A DNA stretch of 64,000 nucleotides from Isoetes taiwanensis (GCA_021234155.1 JAJEKV010000008.1:22487158-22551157), one strand, 5' to 3'. Positions 12,950 to 25,027 are shown, counted from the first letter of the stretch. Notes: generated from the sequence alone by a model not told the origin. Numbers and translations are program-made.

Positions 12950-15900
12950 TATTACATTAGTTCCTTTGTTAACACATATATAAATTTTATTGCATCCAAA
13001 GTAAACATACTTGTTCACATTGCTCAACCCTCACGAAATTGTCTTGACCACGATATACCGCATTTGAGTTGAATCCTAGTGAATCTGAGCCACTGGATCT
13101 TTATGTATCGTGGCATGAGCACCCGATACACACAAAGATCAAACCATTAGGCATCAAACAACATTGTTTTGAATGCACTACCGACATCAACCTCCATGAT
13201 AGTCTTTATAGTACCAATCCATTCCAACATTGCCTCGATTGGGTTTGGGTCTGCACTACCCGGTCCCGCAAAAGCGTACTAAACTTTTGCTGATATACCA
13301 CAATCATAAATTCGTTTGCCATGATCCACACTTTGTAAAATTAAAGTGAGCACCGTAAGACCATATTGATGCATATGAATTATACTACAAAGTAAAGGAA
13401 AGGAACAAATGTTCAAAATATGAATCGAAACTCGCGGGAATTATATGCTATTAAGTTGCACTTACAAATGGTGACACGCCTTTTAGCATATGCAAATTCT
13501 TCGCTAGAAACATGTTAGCCAATGTTGCCTTGCCATCTCTAGTTGTTCGAGCAGCCATTTATTGTTTATCTCACTTGGGGGACCCTAGATGATCCTGAAG
13601 TGGTTGTTTGCGATTCTTTTGTCGATAGCGTCTTCTCTCCTCATCTCTCTTTTATTTTTCTTCCTAGTATTTTTTTGTCCATTTCTCCATGGGAGTGGAG
13701 TTGTAGATGAGAACTTATTGACTTTTGCCTGCTCTTCTAGTGTGAACAATTTCTTACGTGGTCTTCCTTAGAACTTCTCCAACTATAGTTGGAGTGTCTT
13801 CCTCGGTCCATAATCGTGGAGCATTGGGGGTGTAGATGCGGCCAAGAACTGTTGACATAGAATAATGACTCTCGTGCTAACCAACCCTCGGCCATGCAAC
13901 CCTCTGCCTTGCCTTCACGTCCAAAGTCCCCGGGACCTTGAAGTTCTATAAAAAACATCCATCTAGGATTTGTTGTGCTCCAAGCTCTGCCTTCGTCCAC
14001 TAAATGCACTAGTAAAGTGAGTTTGTATGTCGCGGAAAACTTGTTGGGAATTCTTTCTCTAGCATACAACATGCCTCTTTCAACCTTATGTAGTCGCATA
14101 TGTCCAAATTTCATTTGTCGGTATCTCCTTCCTTGTAATCCATCTAAATATGATTTAAGAAGAAAAAAAAAGTTAAGTGAGAGTTCAAGCATCGAGTGTT
14201 TTTCTAAATCACGTCTAACTGGAAAACTACGTGGGAGACATATTGCATGTAGTGGACCGTAAGTGAGGCGACCCCTGTGAGAACAATAGGCATAACAAAC
14301 CGCAACATCTATGCCAATCATGAGATTTCAAACCCATTAACTCCCCGGTTGGAAACAATTACATAGCGAATGCATATATCTGTCAGTCTTTATTGCCTTG
14401 ATCGCTTCGAGCGGGTTTCATTACATTTTCTAGGCGATCCAATCCACTTGTGGCCCTTATTCCTTCTTCCGACATTTAACCATGCTTTGGATTTTTGATC
14501 CGACTTCTTGTAGATCTTCTTCGTGCTGCATACTGTGTCCTTACGTCTTGTGACATGCTTCCAAATAGACGCCGAAAAAGCGTTTTTAAAGATGTGCATG
14601 GGATCAAGAAGATGATGAATCTTCAATTGGCCCAATAGGGTAGAAGGAAGAAGGATGCTTTCCATTCCCTTAACCTTATTTCCTTCAGCGGCATCCCATG
14701 TTACCCCAATCTCTCATTGTCAACCTTTTGGGAGGCTCTTGATTGCACTGTTTTCTCTTGAACCTACCTAGACGGGTTTCGATTTTCCATTGGCGGATAT
14801 CTCTTGAAGTTTGCATAGACATTTTTTGTGCAATGTACGTTGACCCATGAGAGTTCAAACCGTTCAAACCCACACAAGTGACATCTTTTAGCATATCCGA
14901 TTACACTTGGAGTCAGAGAGTTCATACAAACCGAGGGCCAATCGCCGTTGTCCACATTAAGATTGCTCTCAGCTGTAAATCTTCGTTGGCATAGTTCTCT
15001 TGAGACATCGTAAACTTCAATACCTTCACCCACAATGTCAAAAGCTCATCAATAACTATTTTTCGATATGGATCTAGACTTTAAAGGGCTTCTTAGGTCT
15101 GGAACTAATAGTACTACCATTAAATGGCTAGTCTTCATGGTAACCACGGTGGTAAATTATAGTTGATCAACACTACCGCCAAGTTGACCACGCGGCCGAT
15201 TGACGCCCATAAGGATTAACACCATCCAAGCAAGGCCAACCCTAATCTTTAGATTTCTCTCTCTTCAAATTCCAATGTTTTTTCATCAATATGCTTCATC
15301 AATTGCTTCGCAGTCACTAACCACGCCTTGAGTACATTGTCACTTTCGGCGCGTGGCAAAGCACACCAACCCATGAGCCACGGCTAGAGATTCACATCGA
15401 AACAATAGCCTTATCACGAGGGATCAATGGAAAGTAGCGAACCACCTTCATCGGGACGGTCTTTCCCTTGGCATCTGCATTGTACCTAGAGGCACCACAT
15501 TTAGGGCATGTTTACATTGTTCTTGTAGATGTCATCCTGATAATATACCATGCAATCATTTGGACAAAGCGTGAATCTTATGGTAGCCCTAAACCGTTGG
15601 TTTCAATATATTTTTTATTCGGTCTGCGATTTTTGGGCATAGTGTTCCCTTGTGGGAGTATTTTCTCTTGCAATAACACGTATAAAAGCAGGACCTTTCA
15701 CGTATACATTCAACTTCAAATTCAATAAGTCAAGTGATTGCAATTGTACTTACTCTAACAAAGCGTAACTGCTTGGCATTGCTCCATTTGAATTTGGCTT
15801 GAAGGTTTAATGTCAATAAAGATGTCGTCAATCTAGATATGCTTGCACACTGGATATAATGCTTTATCGCCTCCTCAATAAAGCGTGATCTTCATGACCA

Positions 15901-16200
15901 TCGTTAGGAGTATTTATATAGTCATCTAGAGGTGGTTATTAGAAGATTGGGCCAAATGCATCTAACATATCGACTATGGGTTCTTCAACTTCCATGAAGT
16001 CGTCCATAGGGGCATTGTCATCATCTTCATCATCGTATTCTGTTCATCTTCATCATTGTACTCTTCATTGTCGTTGTGCCCATGTTTGTACCATCTTTGC
16101 TCAATGTATTCTAATTACGCTATCCATAATGACTTTTGATGTCGCCAATTGATGCAGCTTGGATGTGGTCTTATATCCACTTTGCCTACCCCGTCCGGAT
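12950..16200 (-). pseudogene. TNP2-type CACTA transposase, broken by frameshifts and stops
   Basis: Read from high to low coordinates, the pieces follow the order of a TNP2 transposase. An acidic segment and CPND-like residues lie near 16,000-15,560. The CGASRYNADAKGKT zinc-ribbon-like stretch and VVRYFPLIPR lie near 15,480-15,430. RVGLAWMVLIL and YNLPPW-type residues lie near 15,240-15,150, and VGEGIEVYDVSREL near 15,020. GQLKIHHLLDPMHIFKN lies near 14,620, and the family's 'RWM.F.E' block with EGCMAEGWLARESLF near 13,960-13,860. The C-terminal domain (SADPNPIEAMLEWIG, then FKTMLFDA.WFD) lies near 13,260-13,130. The protein would normally cut and paste the element. Many frameshifts separate the pieces. 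Some may be true decay and some may be the sequence errors described under findings. Confidence 0.8.
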
Positions 16201-16357
16201 TAAGCGAAATATATCGTGATTGATACATACATTGAGAGCCCGTGTTTGTTAAATTTTTAAGCATTTAATAGCGAGCGAAATATAAAATTTTATGTCATAA
16301 TCAAAGCATATATTGAAGATATAATACACATTTATCTTCAATATAATGAACAATTCA

Positions 16358-16899
16358 TCACCAATACACAAAGTTTTTATAGCATAAACCATGATATATC
16401 TCCCGTCAATTTTACGGCTAAAAAAATCTTCTTGGTCTTTGTTTGCCTCGACAAATTCACAATTGGTAGCTTCAGGATTCTCGATAGAGCTATTCACCAA
16501 TACACAAAGTTTTTATAGCATAAACCATGATATATCTCCCGTCAATTTTACGGCTAAAAAAATCTTCTTGGTCTTTGTGTTCGTGCATTTGAATTTAGGC
16601 CATAGATGAGCATGCGCCACTGATGCTTACTCAATTTATGCCAAGTGTCTGAGTTATATTCAGGACCTACATATGGCATTAAAGGAACAGTCGTACCATC
16701 TTTGACTTTCACACTAGTCATAATATATAATCCCAGGCCAGCACCGGGGACCCGACTATTTTTTACTCAATTTATGCCAAGTGTCTGAGTTATATTCAGG
16801 ACCTACATATGGCATTAAAGGAACAGTCGTACCATCTTTGACTTTCACACTAGTCATAATATATAATCCCAGGCCAGCACCGGGGACCCGACTATTTTT
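16358..16899. repeat. two adjacent direct duplications with 136-bp offset
   Basis: A segment of about 90 bp starting near 16,358 recurs at 16,494, and a 136-bp segment starting near 16,628 recurs immediately at 16,764. Both pairs have the same offset of exactly 136 bp and almost no mismatches. They belong to the window-wide 136-bp pattern. Confidence 0.9.
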
Positions 16900-17064
16900 A
16901 ATCATGTATTGCCTACCCCAATATGTAAATTGCTCCCCATAAATAATTGGCTTGCCTCTAGGCCATGCATTGAATTTCTTCTACGATCTTTATCTCAGTA
17001 AAATTTTGGACCAAATGGACTAGTGAAGGTGGAAGATTATTTTCTTCGACATGATCTAGTACAT

Positions 17065-17265
17065 TCAATTTTGATGAACATTGTCATTCCCTCCAATCTT
17101 GCAGCGGCCATTGCCACGGCCAGTTCTATCACGTAATGGGATACTCTTTGAGGAAGTTGATGGCTTTCTTTTTGTAGGGTTTTCTATGAGCGCATTCATA
17201 GTATCAACATCATCTACTTCCAATGACAACATAACCCCAAAATCTATATCTTTGCTTGAGCTCAC
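17065..17265 (-). CDS. unidentified CACTA-internal ORF, 66 aa
   Basis: Product begins MSSSKDIDFGVMLSLEVDDVD and has a serine/lysine/arginine-rich second half containing RDRTGRGNGRCKIGG. I recognise no domain. It lies upstream of the transposase pieces in the same orientation, so it may be an N-terminal or accessory exon of the element's transcript. It may also be chance. Confidence 0.25.
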   Translation of the reverse strand: MSSSKDIDFGVMLSLEVDDVDTMNALIENPTKRKPSTSSKSIPLRDRTGRGNGRCKIGGNDNVHQN

Positions 17266-17459
17266 TTCATTCTCAATTTCTTCCTAACAAAATACAAGCA
17301 AACTAAGTTAAGACATCGATTCAAGTACATGAAAGTAGTTGATTATCGTTCATAAGATTCGTGTATTATACCTCGTTGGAATACCCCACATGTCGCCCGG
17401 TGAAACCTTTGGATTTGTCGGGCATTCACCATATTTCTCAACATGGTCGGGGGCGGTCT

Positions 17460-17660
17460 TTCTCATCCGTTTCATTCATTTCATGCACACCACCCCAGCC
17501 TCTAGGAAGACTAGTCCTCATCCCAAGTACAAAAAAAAAAAAAAAATAACATCAAGATATAAAGTTAACTAATCATTCGAAACATGTTTATGGTACATAC
17601 ATCGGCGGCATTCATTTCATGCACACCACCCCAGCCTCTAGGAAGACTAGGTCCACTGGG
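17460..17660. repeat. direct duplication, 136-bp offset
   Basis: A segment of about 42 bp containing CACCACCCCAGCCTCTAGGA occurs at about 17,485 and again at about 17,621, an offset of exactly 136 bp, separated by a poly-A run. The flanks differ. Confidence 0.85.
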
Positions 17661-18289
17661 TCTAATTGGACTATTTGTGGCAATTGTTGGGGTAACATTC
17701 TTGCGCAAGTCGCCATGTAACTTTCTCAAAGCTTTACATCTCACTTTACGTTCAAATTCCTTTTCCCGACGTTCGTCCATGTTGTTTTTCTAGTAAACAA
17801 TAAAAATATTAATAAAAACCATGTAATAATATAATAATTATAAATATCCATGTTTTTTCATGATTTTATCAAATGTTTATTCTTAAGATTGATTCATACA
17901 ACGCGTTTATGATATTTAAAAGCATTTGATTGAAGGGTGCACGAACCCATACATCTAGTCCCTCTCCATTTGAAATGGAGTCGACCGATCCACCTTATAT
18001 TCACGCAACCTTTCAAATCTTTTGTAATCTATGAAGATTGAAACTTACGTTACGAGGTGCATAAACCCGATACATTTAGTCTTCTCCATTCTAGATGGAA
18101 CCGGCCCATTACCTTGATCATGCATCCCTCAAGTTTTTAACATACTTTTCTAATCTATTAGCATTTGGAGGTGTTTAACTCTAACACAAAGATTAAAGGG
18201 AGATCTTACCTTATGAAGACCCACGAGGCAAAAAATCCAAACAAACGCGGTGAAAATAACAAATGCAAATAACCCGAAGCGTAGGGTTC

Positions 18290-18480
18290 CGCCATATGTG
18301 GCGTCGTTTATCGGCGTCGACGTGTGGCGTCGTTTAACGGCGCCAAGGCTGACGTCGACCGACACCTAGGCATGCCACATCAGCTTGCGCCCGATGCCCC
18401 TCATATGCCACGTCGGATGATCATGGCGTCGTTTAACGGCGTCAAATGATCATAACGCCGATTAAGCGACCAAGCGTGAT
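18290..18480. repeat. inner right-end CACTA motif cluster
   Basis: GGCGTCGTTTAACGGCG and TGGCGTCGTTTAACGGCGTC type motifs, each close to a perfect palindrome, are grouped here. The equivalent stretch in the second copy (22,314-22,470) carries GACGTCGTTTAACGACGTC, which is nearer to perfect dyad symmetry. Confidence 0.6.
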
Positions 18481-18597
18481 TGTTTAACATAACGAAACAA
18501 CATACAATACAAAATAACACAAATAAATAAAAATACGATTGTTCCCATTCATAAAATAAGCTTTATACAACGACAACACAAATAGATAAAAAACTTA

Positions 18598-18995
18598 TTG
18601 TTTCCATTCATAAAAAAAAAAGCTTATACATTACTTATGTCCATCCCGAGGGCGTGGCGGTTTGATGCAACCATTTGCATCATTATCCACACCATTAATG
18701 TCGTTTTCTCTTTGTTTGGCTCGGTGAGCCATTCTACCGATCGTTCCCGCGTGGAGCGCCGGATATTAGTGCAATCGAAGCTCCTTTTCACTCATCTTTT
18801 GCCAATGATGGTGAAGGGAGGGTTCTCGGAAGGGAGAAGCGAGGGGTTCTTTGAGTTGTCTTCCCTTGGAGGAGGAGGATTCTTGCTAGAAGGAACATAT
18901 CGCCTTGAAGGTGGTCTTCTAACTGCCGGACCATTATAGCAAGATAGGGAAGAACACTCAAAAATAAGAATAACGGCCCTATTTGATGGATCCAC
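18598..18995 (-). pseudogene. possible first exon region of the CACTA transposase transcript
   Basis: Minus-strand sequence starts with ATG at 18,995 (MDPSNRAVILIFECSS), includes a proline-rich stretch (SSKNPPPPREDNSKNP), then changes frame. The related copy at 23,107-22,600 preserves parts of the same reading (PPPPREDNSKEPPLLPP) and a continuation ending near DANGCIKLSRPQDGHK. Upstream on the minus strand lie telo-box repeats and an A-tract (T-tract on the minus strand), suggesting a promoter and leader. I cannot assign a domain. It may be the N-terminal part of an element protein. Confidence 0.35.
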
Positions 18996-19011
18996 TTATA
19001 ACGTGGATGTA

Positions 19012-19037
19012 GGGTTAGGAGTTAGGGTTAGGGTTTT
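19012..19037 (-). promoter_or_regulatory. telo-box-like repeats in a putative 5' leader
   Basis: GGGTTAGG repeats on the plus strand read as AACCCTAA on the minus strand, the plant telo-box often found in 5' leaders. They lie just upstream of the minus-strand ATG at 18,995. The second copy has the same at 23,124-23,146. This is too short for an interstitial telomere. Confidence 0.4.
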
Positions 19038-19074
19038 TATTTGGCAAAAAAAAAAAAAAAAAAAAAAATCCTCG

Positions 19075-19517
19075 TGGCGACGTCGTTAAGCGGCGTTTAA
19101 GGCTGGCGTGTCTTGACATCGCGAGGCGGTGACTTGGCACCCGGCACCATACCCCCACGACGGGCGTAACCGTCGGCTATGTGCGGCGTCGTTCAGCGGC
19201 GACGCCGGGCGTCTTGACTTTGGACACGCCCCGACAGCAGCGCCCATTTCCACGCGTGACGGACCCGGCGTCATTTCTGTGAAGCGTCGTTGAGCGGCGT
19301 TTAGGCGGCGTGTTTGACACCGCGAAGGGCCCCGCCGACTTTAGCGGCCGGTACCCATGCCAGCAGCAGGGTCGGGGCGCCCGTCGACCGATGACTGTCG
19401 TTGAACGGCGTCGAAGCACGTTGTCGTCGTTGAACGACGATGTCGTTGATCAACGGCAGCGGTCCGGCGTTCATCGGCGACGCGACGTCGTTGGATGCGT
19501 CGTGATCCCTTGTAGTG
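19075..19517. repeat. right terminal region of the CACTA element with TIR-like end
   Basis: Repeated GTCGTTGAACGGCGTC-type motifs in both orientations fill about 400 bp and end at CTTGTAGTG (19,509-19,517). That is the complement of CACTACAAG, the canonical CACTA terminus. The second copy ends identically at 23,487. The following bases TTA (TTC in the second copy) would be the 3-bp target duplication. Confidence 0.7.
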
Positions 19518-19863
19518 TTAAGTATGTAAAAATAGTATTTTGCTGACTCACTAATTGTTTTGGTTTTGGCAATGGTGAATGGGTTGTATTGGTTTTTTTC
19601 GGGAAGGGCTAATTTTTAGAACCGGAGTCGTGGCGATGGCTTGCCGTTGCGGTAGCCGGGATAAAGGGCCGGCGATTCCGAAAGAGGGGCTGCGGTCGTC
19701 ATGGAGTACCAATGAGTCTGCTTTGCTTGTTCTTCTCCATGTGGTGTTGCGATTCGGTTACATATGTGCTCTGTATGAGCTGCTCTTCCTGAGTTCTTCA
19801 AGTGGCCTTTCCTTCTTCGGTTGTGCTACTGTAGAGGGTGAGGATGAGGGAACCGGCCTGTTG

Positions 19864-20674
19864 GATGTGAGCCTTACTTTATGCTGGGACTGATGTTCCC
19901 GTTGCCATGTTTGACAAGCTTGTGGATTTTCTGAAGACCCAGACTCTTGCTGGTGTTGTAGCTCTTGAAAGGGGATCAGAGCTTGACCATCTGCACTGCC
20001 AGGGGGTGTTGAGGAGCACGTTGAAGACCCCTCGTGCTGTCAATGCTGCCATTAAAAGGTTCTTTGGGTGGGGAACCCAAAGGCCTGCTGGCATCCTTCT
20101 CATATGTAAAGCTCTCAAAAACACGAGGATGCATTGTTTTGAGGGCTTAGTGGGATACTGCTTGAAGGACCTTGGTAAAGTGCACTTCAAAGTGTGCTTG
20201 CACAATGTCTCTGAGAGACAAATCGAGATGGGGAAGGATCTCTACCTGCTTCATGGTGCAGGTGACCTGAAAAGTGTGGTTGTGTTAGATAACAGAAATT
20301 TGTTGAACAGGGCCCATCACTTTGTCAAATACCATGGCAGGAAGCAGCTATCTGCTTCTCTCGTGTATACTGTATGCCAGATGCTTAGGGTTGGCAAGTT
20401 CATTTTGTCTAGTCAATGGATTCTGCCTACTAATTGTGCTTTTATTTCAGAACATAGGGTGAAGGCAGCATGGAGGATAACTCTTAATCCTTCGCAGGCT
20501 ATGCCTAGTGATGTACGATGTGTAATTTTCAATATCCCTGCAGGTATGCAGCCTGTGGAGCGCATAGGCAAGGCACGTAAGAGGTATTATGATGATGTCC
20601 CAAGTCCTGGAGATGCGGATGAGGGCTTCGTGGACATTGCGGAAGATGAATTTAGGCCTGGGCGCCACAACTAG
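19864..20674 (+). CDS. Replitron-like Rep: HUH endonuclease of the CRESS-Rep type
   Basis: The clean frame runs from ATG 19,907 to the stop at 20,674 (255 aa). Residues 28-32, HLHCQ, are an HUH metal-binding motif (rolling-circle motif 2). Residues 84-88, YCLKD, fit motif 3 with Tyr84 as the nucleophile and Lys87. A single base change near 19,880 would join the frame to an upstream one reading DVSLT.AGTDVPVAMFD, which would supply motif 1. One catalytic tyrosine and no helicase domain argue for a Replitron and against a Helitron RepHel. The C-terminal part (RITLNPSQAMPSDV, then acidic DVPSPGDADEGFVDIAEDE) is typical of nothing I can name. The protein would nick and join DNA ends during copy-and-paste transposition. 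Element termini are not identified. A cellular gene or an endogenous CRESS virus Rep are alternatives, less likely because no SF3 helicase follows. Confidence 0.65.
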
Positions 20675-21281
20675 AATCCAGGGGACAAGTACATTTTGTG
20701 CAAAACTATGGTTAGTACCACATTAGAAGTCACATTGTTTTTCCCTCTTTAATTATGAATTTTTACTTAAGCTATAAATAGATAATTGGCATTGTCTTAT
20801 GAATAGATTACATTTCTGCTCATTTGCTTCAAGTTAATAGTGTTAGGGAAAATCAAGTTGGTTGCTGCTTTGTTTTTCCCTCTTTAATTATGAATTTTTA
20901 CTTAAGCTATAAATAGATAATTGGCATTGTCTTATGAATAGATTACATTTCTGCTCATTTGCTTCAAGTTAATAGTGTTAGGGAAAATCAAGTTGGTTCT
21001 TTGCTTTTATTTACTTCTTTGCATTGTCGACATTTGCACCCCGCTTTCGCCCGACCGTGGAGTATTCCAAAACGTCATGCCTCATATTTTCGAGAAATAG
21101 AGGTAAGTACACATGTACGCTTATTGTTTGCTTTGCCTGACTATGGAACAAAATCTGCCATGTACACAAAAGTGGGTCGTGGAACTGTAGGGTGCCACCC
21201 ATCGGCAACCGAGGGGCCGTGGTGCTAAAAAGAAGGCGATATCTTGATCGACAAAGTGCTTGCCTCTGTGAATATTTTCAT

Positions 21282-22313
21282 GACGGTCCATGGCACCCTT
21301 TCAACAACACCAACTTGCACTATAAGAGGCAAATTTTCCGCGACCTTCTCCCTAAGCAGGTTGAAGTCAAGTTATTTAAGAATATTTCCTATTTCAATTG
21401 GCTGTTGCTAACAAGAGGATTTCCAGCCTGCAAGCAATTTGCAGACGTCAGAATAATTTAAATGATATTACTTGGTTTCTCCCCTTTGTCCTCTAGGTTG
21501 TGGTGAGCAGGAATCTATGGAGCATATTTTTCTATGTCCCACGTTAAATAGGTTTTGGATTTGGTTTGAAATGCATTTTAATATTCCTGCACTGACACAA
21601 TCCAATTATTGATTTTATGGTAAATAATAATGCTCTCTTCAATACCTACCTTCAATTTGCATTATGGAACATTTGGAAACACAAAAATAGATGTTTGTAT
21701 GGTGGTCACAATCCAAATGCTATCTTTTGGATAAAGTTATAGGTTATATTTGACCTTGAACTAGCAAACACGCTTGCACAAAACAAATATGATGATGCTC
21801 ATTTTGATCAACAATGGAACTTATTTGGACATTTTTCTAGCTTTCATAATTTCTTTAGGCTTAATTGTCATGAAGAGCTTACTAACACACCATTCTCATT
21901 GATGCTAGATTATCTTTGGAATTGCAAGTACAAACTTGATCTACATTTTGATGACCACAAAGAGAAGTGGAATGGGCAAAAGAGTTTTGCATGGAAACTC
22001 AGCTGATGTATGTTTTATGGTGTTTTATGCATGCAAACAGTAATGATATGATAGATAGGCAGTTCGAATTCTACAAGGAATGTTATTACTATCACAGAGG
22101 TAGGGTTGGCTGTTATGGCACCATGATCCACTTATATTCCACATGCAACTCCAACAGACTGATTGAAATAGTGGATTGGGGAAAGCATTTCACCCCAATT
22201 TTATACCCCCAGTTTTGAGACCACTTTCATTTCCTTGGTACTTATAACTTCTAATCCCTGTCTGCTTTCAAGCTTAACTATTTTGGCAGATCTTTGGCTC
22301 TTTGGATTTGGAT
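21282..22313 (+). mobile_element. LINE (non-LTR retrotransposon) 3' fragment, copy 1
   Basis: Homologous to the copy-2 fragment at 25,262-26,748, with the reverse-transcriptase-associated zinc-binding segment (LGCGEQESMEHIFLCPT) split by frame changes. It is cut off at 22,313 by the segmental duplication boundary and lacks a 136-bp internal stretch after 21,955. Confidence 0.6.
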
Positions 22314-23523
22314 TCGTTTAACGACGCCAAGCTGACGTCGATCTGACACCTAGGCATGCCACATCAGCTTGCGCCGTCTGATGCCCCCTCATATGCCACG
22401 TCAGATGATCATGACGTCGTTTAACGACGTCAAATGATCATAACGTCGTTAAACGACCAACTGTGATTGTTTAACATAACAGAAACAACATACAATACAA
22501 ATAACACAAATGTCTGATGCCCCCTCATATGCCACGTCAGATGATCATGACATACAACGACAACACAAATAGATAAAAAAACTTATTGTTTCCATTCATA
22601 AAAAAAAGCTTATACATTACTTATGTCCATCCTGAGGACGTGACAGTTTGATGCAACCATTTGCATCATTATCTGCACCATTAATGTCGTTTTCTCTTTG
22701 TTTGGCTCGGTGAAAAACTTATTGTTTCCATTCATAAAAAAAAGCTTATACATTACTTATGTCCATCCTGAGGACGTGACAGTTTGATGCAACCATTTGC
22801 ATCATTATCTGCACCATTAATGTCGTTTTCTCTTTGTTTGGCTCGGTGAGCCATTCTACCGTTCGTTCGCATGGAACGCCGATGTTAGTGCAATCGAAGC
22901 TCCTTTTCACTCATCTTTGCCACGATGGTGAAGGGAGGGTTCTCGGCGGGAGAAGCGGGGGTTCTTTGGAGTTGTCTTCCCTTGGAGGAGGAGGATTACC
23001 GCTAGAAGGAACATATCGCGAAGGTGGTCTTCAACCGCGGACCATTATAGCAAGATAGGGAAGAACACTCAAAAATAAGAATAACAAAGAAATCATCGAT
23101 GGATCCACTTATAACGTGGATGTAGGGTTAGGGTTAGGGTTAGGGTTTTATTTGGCAAAAAAAAAAAAATCTGGCGTGGACGTCGTTAAACGACGTTTAA
23201 AAGACGGCGTCTCTGACACGCAGGCAGCGCCTTGGCACCCGGCACCATGCCACGCAGCGGGCGTGACACGCCGCCTATGTGCGGCGTCGTTCAACGGCGA
23301 CGACGCCGGGCGCTGCGTCTTGACACGCTAGGTACCCGCAACAACCGCCCATTTCCACGCATGACCCGGCGGCGACAGCCAGCAAACGACGTTGTCGTCG
23401 TTGAACGACGATGTCGTTGATCAACGACGACGGTCCGGCGTTCATCGACGACGCGACGTCGTTGGACGTCGACGATCCCTTGTAGTGTTCGTATGTAAAA
23501 ATAGTATTTTGCTGACTCACTAA

Positions 23524-24787
23524 TTGTTTTGGTTTGGCAATGGTCGAATGGGTTGTATTGGTTTTTTTCGGGAAGGGCTAATTTTTAGAACTGGAGTCGT
23601 GGCGATGGCTTGCCAAGCGCGTGGAGCGGATGCAAAAGGGCAGAGGCAGTTCCGACGAGGGGCTTGCAGTCGTCATGGAGTACCAGGTGAGTCTGCTGCT
23701 TGTTCTTCTCCATGTGGTGTTGCAGTTCCGGTTACATATGTGCTCTGTATGAGCTGCTCTTCCGAGAGTTCTTCAAGTGGCCTTTCCTTCTTCCGGTTGT
23801 GCTACTCTGCAACTCAGGTAACATGTTGAAGAGGGCAGCTAGATGTAGAAAACAGACCTTTGCTTCTGAGGCTAAATTTCCTTGTGTTGAGGACCCTTTC
23901 TCTGTGGGGGATGGGGAGGGCACGTCCAAGGGCAGGGGTAGAGTAGAGGGTGAGGATGAGGGAACCGGCCTGTTGGATGTGAGCCTTACTTTACTTTGCT
24001 TCTGAGGCTAAATTTCCTTGTGTTGAGGACCCTTTCTCTGTGGGGGATGGCCAGACTCTTGCTGGTGTTGTAGCTCTTGAAAGGGGATCAGAGCTTGACC
24101 ATCTGCACTGCCAGGGGGTGTTGAGGAGCACGTTGAAGACCCCTCGTGCTGTCAATGCTGCCATTAATTGTGGATTTTCTGAAGACCCAGACTCTTGCTG
24201 GTGTTGTAGCTCTTGAAAGGGGATCAGAGCTTGACCATCTGCACTGCCAGGGGGTGTTGAGGAGCACGTTGAAGACCCCTCGTGCTGTCAATGCTGCCAT
24301 TAAAAGGTTCTTTGGGTGGGGAACCCAAAGGCACAACGCATCCTTCTCATATGTAAAGCTCTCAAAACACGAGGGATGCATTGTTTTGAGGGCTTAGTGG
24401 GATACTGCTTGAAGGACCTTGGTAAAGTGCACTTCAAAGTGTGCTTGCACAATGTCTCTGAGAGACAAATCGAGATGGGGAAGGATCTCTACCTGCTTCA
24501 TGGTGCAGGTGACCTGAAAAGTGTGGTTGTGTTAGATAACAGAAATTTGTTGAACAGGGCCCATCACTTTGTCAAATACCATGGCAGGAAAAGGCTATGC
24601 ACGCTTCTCTCGTGTATACTGTATGCCAGATGCTTAGGGTTGGCAAGTTCATTTTGTCTAGTCAATGGATTACGCCTACTAATTGTGCTTTTAGAGGTAT
24701 TATGATGATGTCCCAAGTCCTGGAGATGCGGATGAGGGCTTCGTGGACATTGCGGAAGATGAATTTAGGCCTGGGCGCCACAACTAG
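23524..24787 (+). pseudogene. second copy of the Replitron-like Rep gene, rearranged
   Basis: Carries the same Rep sequence, including HLHCQG (twice, because of a 136-bp direct duplication at 24,051/24,187) and YCLKD. The N-terminal junction is scrambled by another duplication (23,861/23,997), which replaces the 57 bp that copy 1 has before the ATG region. A 136-bp stretch of the C-terminal part is missing after 24,693. Substituted bases cluster at CAG/CTG sites. As written it is broken, but the underlying locus may be less damaged than it appears. Confidence 0.7.
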
Positions 24788-25027
24788 AATCCAGGGGACA
24801 AGTACATTTTGTGCAAAACTATGGTTAGTACCACATTAGAAGTCACATTGTTTTTCCCTCTTTAATTATGAATTTTTACTTAAGCTATAAATAGATAATT
24901 GGCATTGTCTTATGAATAGATTACATTTCTGCTCATTTGCTTCAAGTTAATAGTGTTAGGGAAAATCAAGTTGGTTGCTGCTTTTATTTACTTCTTTGCA
25001 TTGTCAGCATTTGCACCCTGCTTTCAG

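Larger units (their letters stand above)
11590..19517 (-). mobile_element. CACTA (En/Spm-like) DNA transposon, decayed
   Basis: Three things support the call. A TNP2-type transposase is readable in pieces on the minus strand (about 16,200 down to 12,950). Dense copies of a near-palindromic motif (TCGTTTAACGGCGTC and variants) lie at both ends (11,595-11,735; 18,290-18,480; 19,080-19,490), as expected of CACTA subterminal repeats. The right end is CCCTTGTAGTG, the complement of a CACTACAAGGG terminus, followed by TTA as a possible 3-bp target duplication. The left CACTA terminus itself is not recognisable, so that boundary is approximate. The length of about 7.9 kb is usual for the family. A second copy of the right end lies at 22,314-23,487. 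Confidence 0.8.
18330..22313. repeat. segmental tandem duplication, copy 1 (3,984 bp)
   Basis: This copy begins inside the CACTA right-end motifs (TCGTTTAACGGCGCC at 18,330) and ends within the LINE tail (CTTTGGATTTG near 22,310). It abuts copy 2, which begins TCGTTTAACGACGCC at 22,314. It carries the CACTA right end, the Replitron-like Rep gene, an orphan exon and the truncated LINE. Relative to copy 2 it lacks 136 bp after 19,830 and 136 bp after 21,955, and has an extra direct duplication (offset 135) near 20,741-21,000. Confidence 0.85.

Noticed and set aside
19012-19037. Interstitial telomere
   Set aside because: Only two or three GGGTTA units, located in a putative promoter leader. A telo-box explains them better.
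19864-20674. Endogenous CRESS virus Rep or Helitron RepHel
   Set aside because: No SF3 or Pif1-type helicase follows, there is only one tyrosine in the motif, and the host context fits a Replitron.
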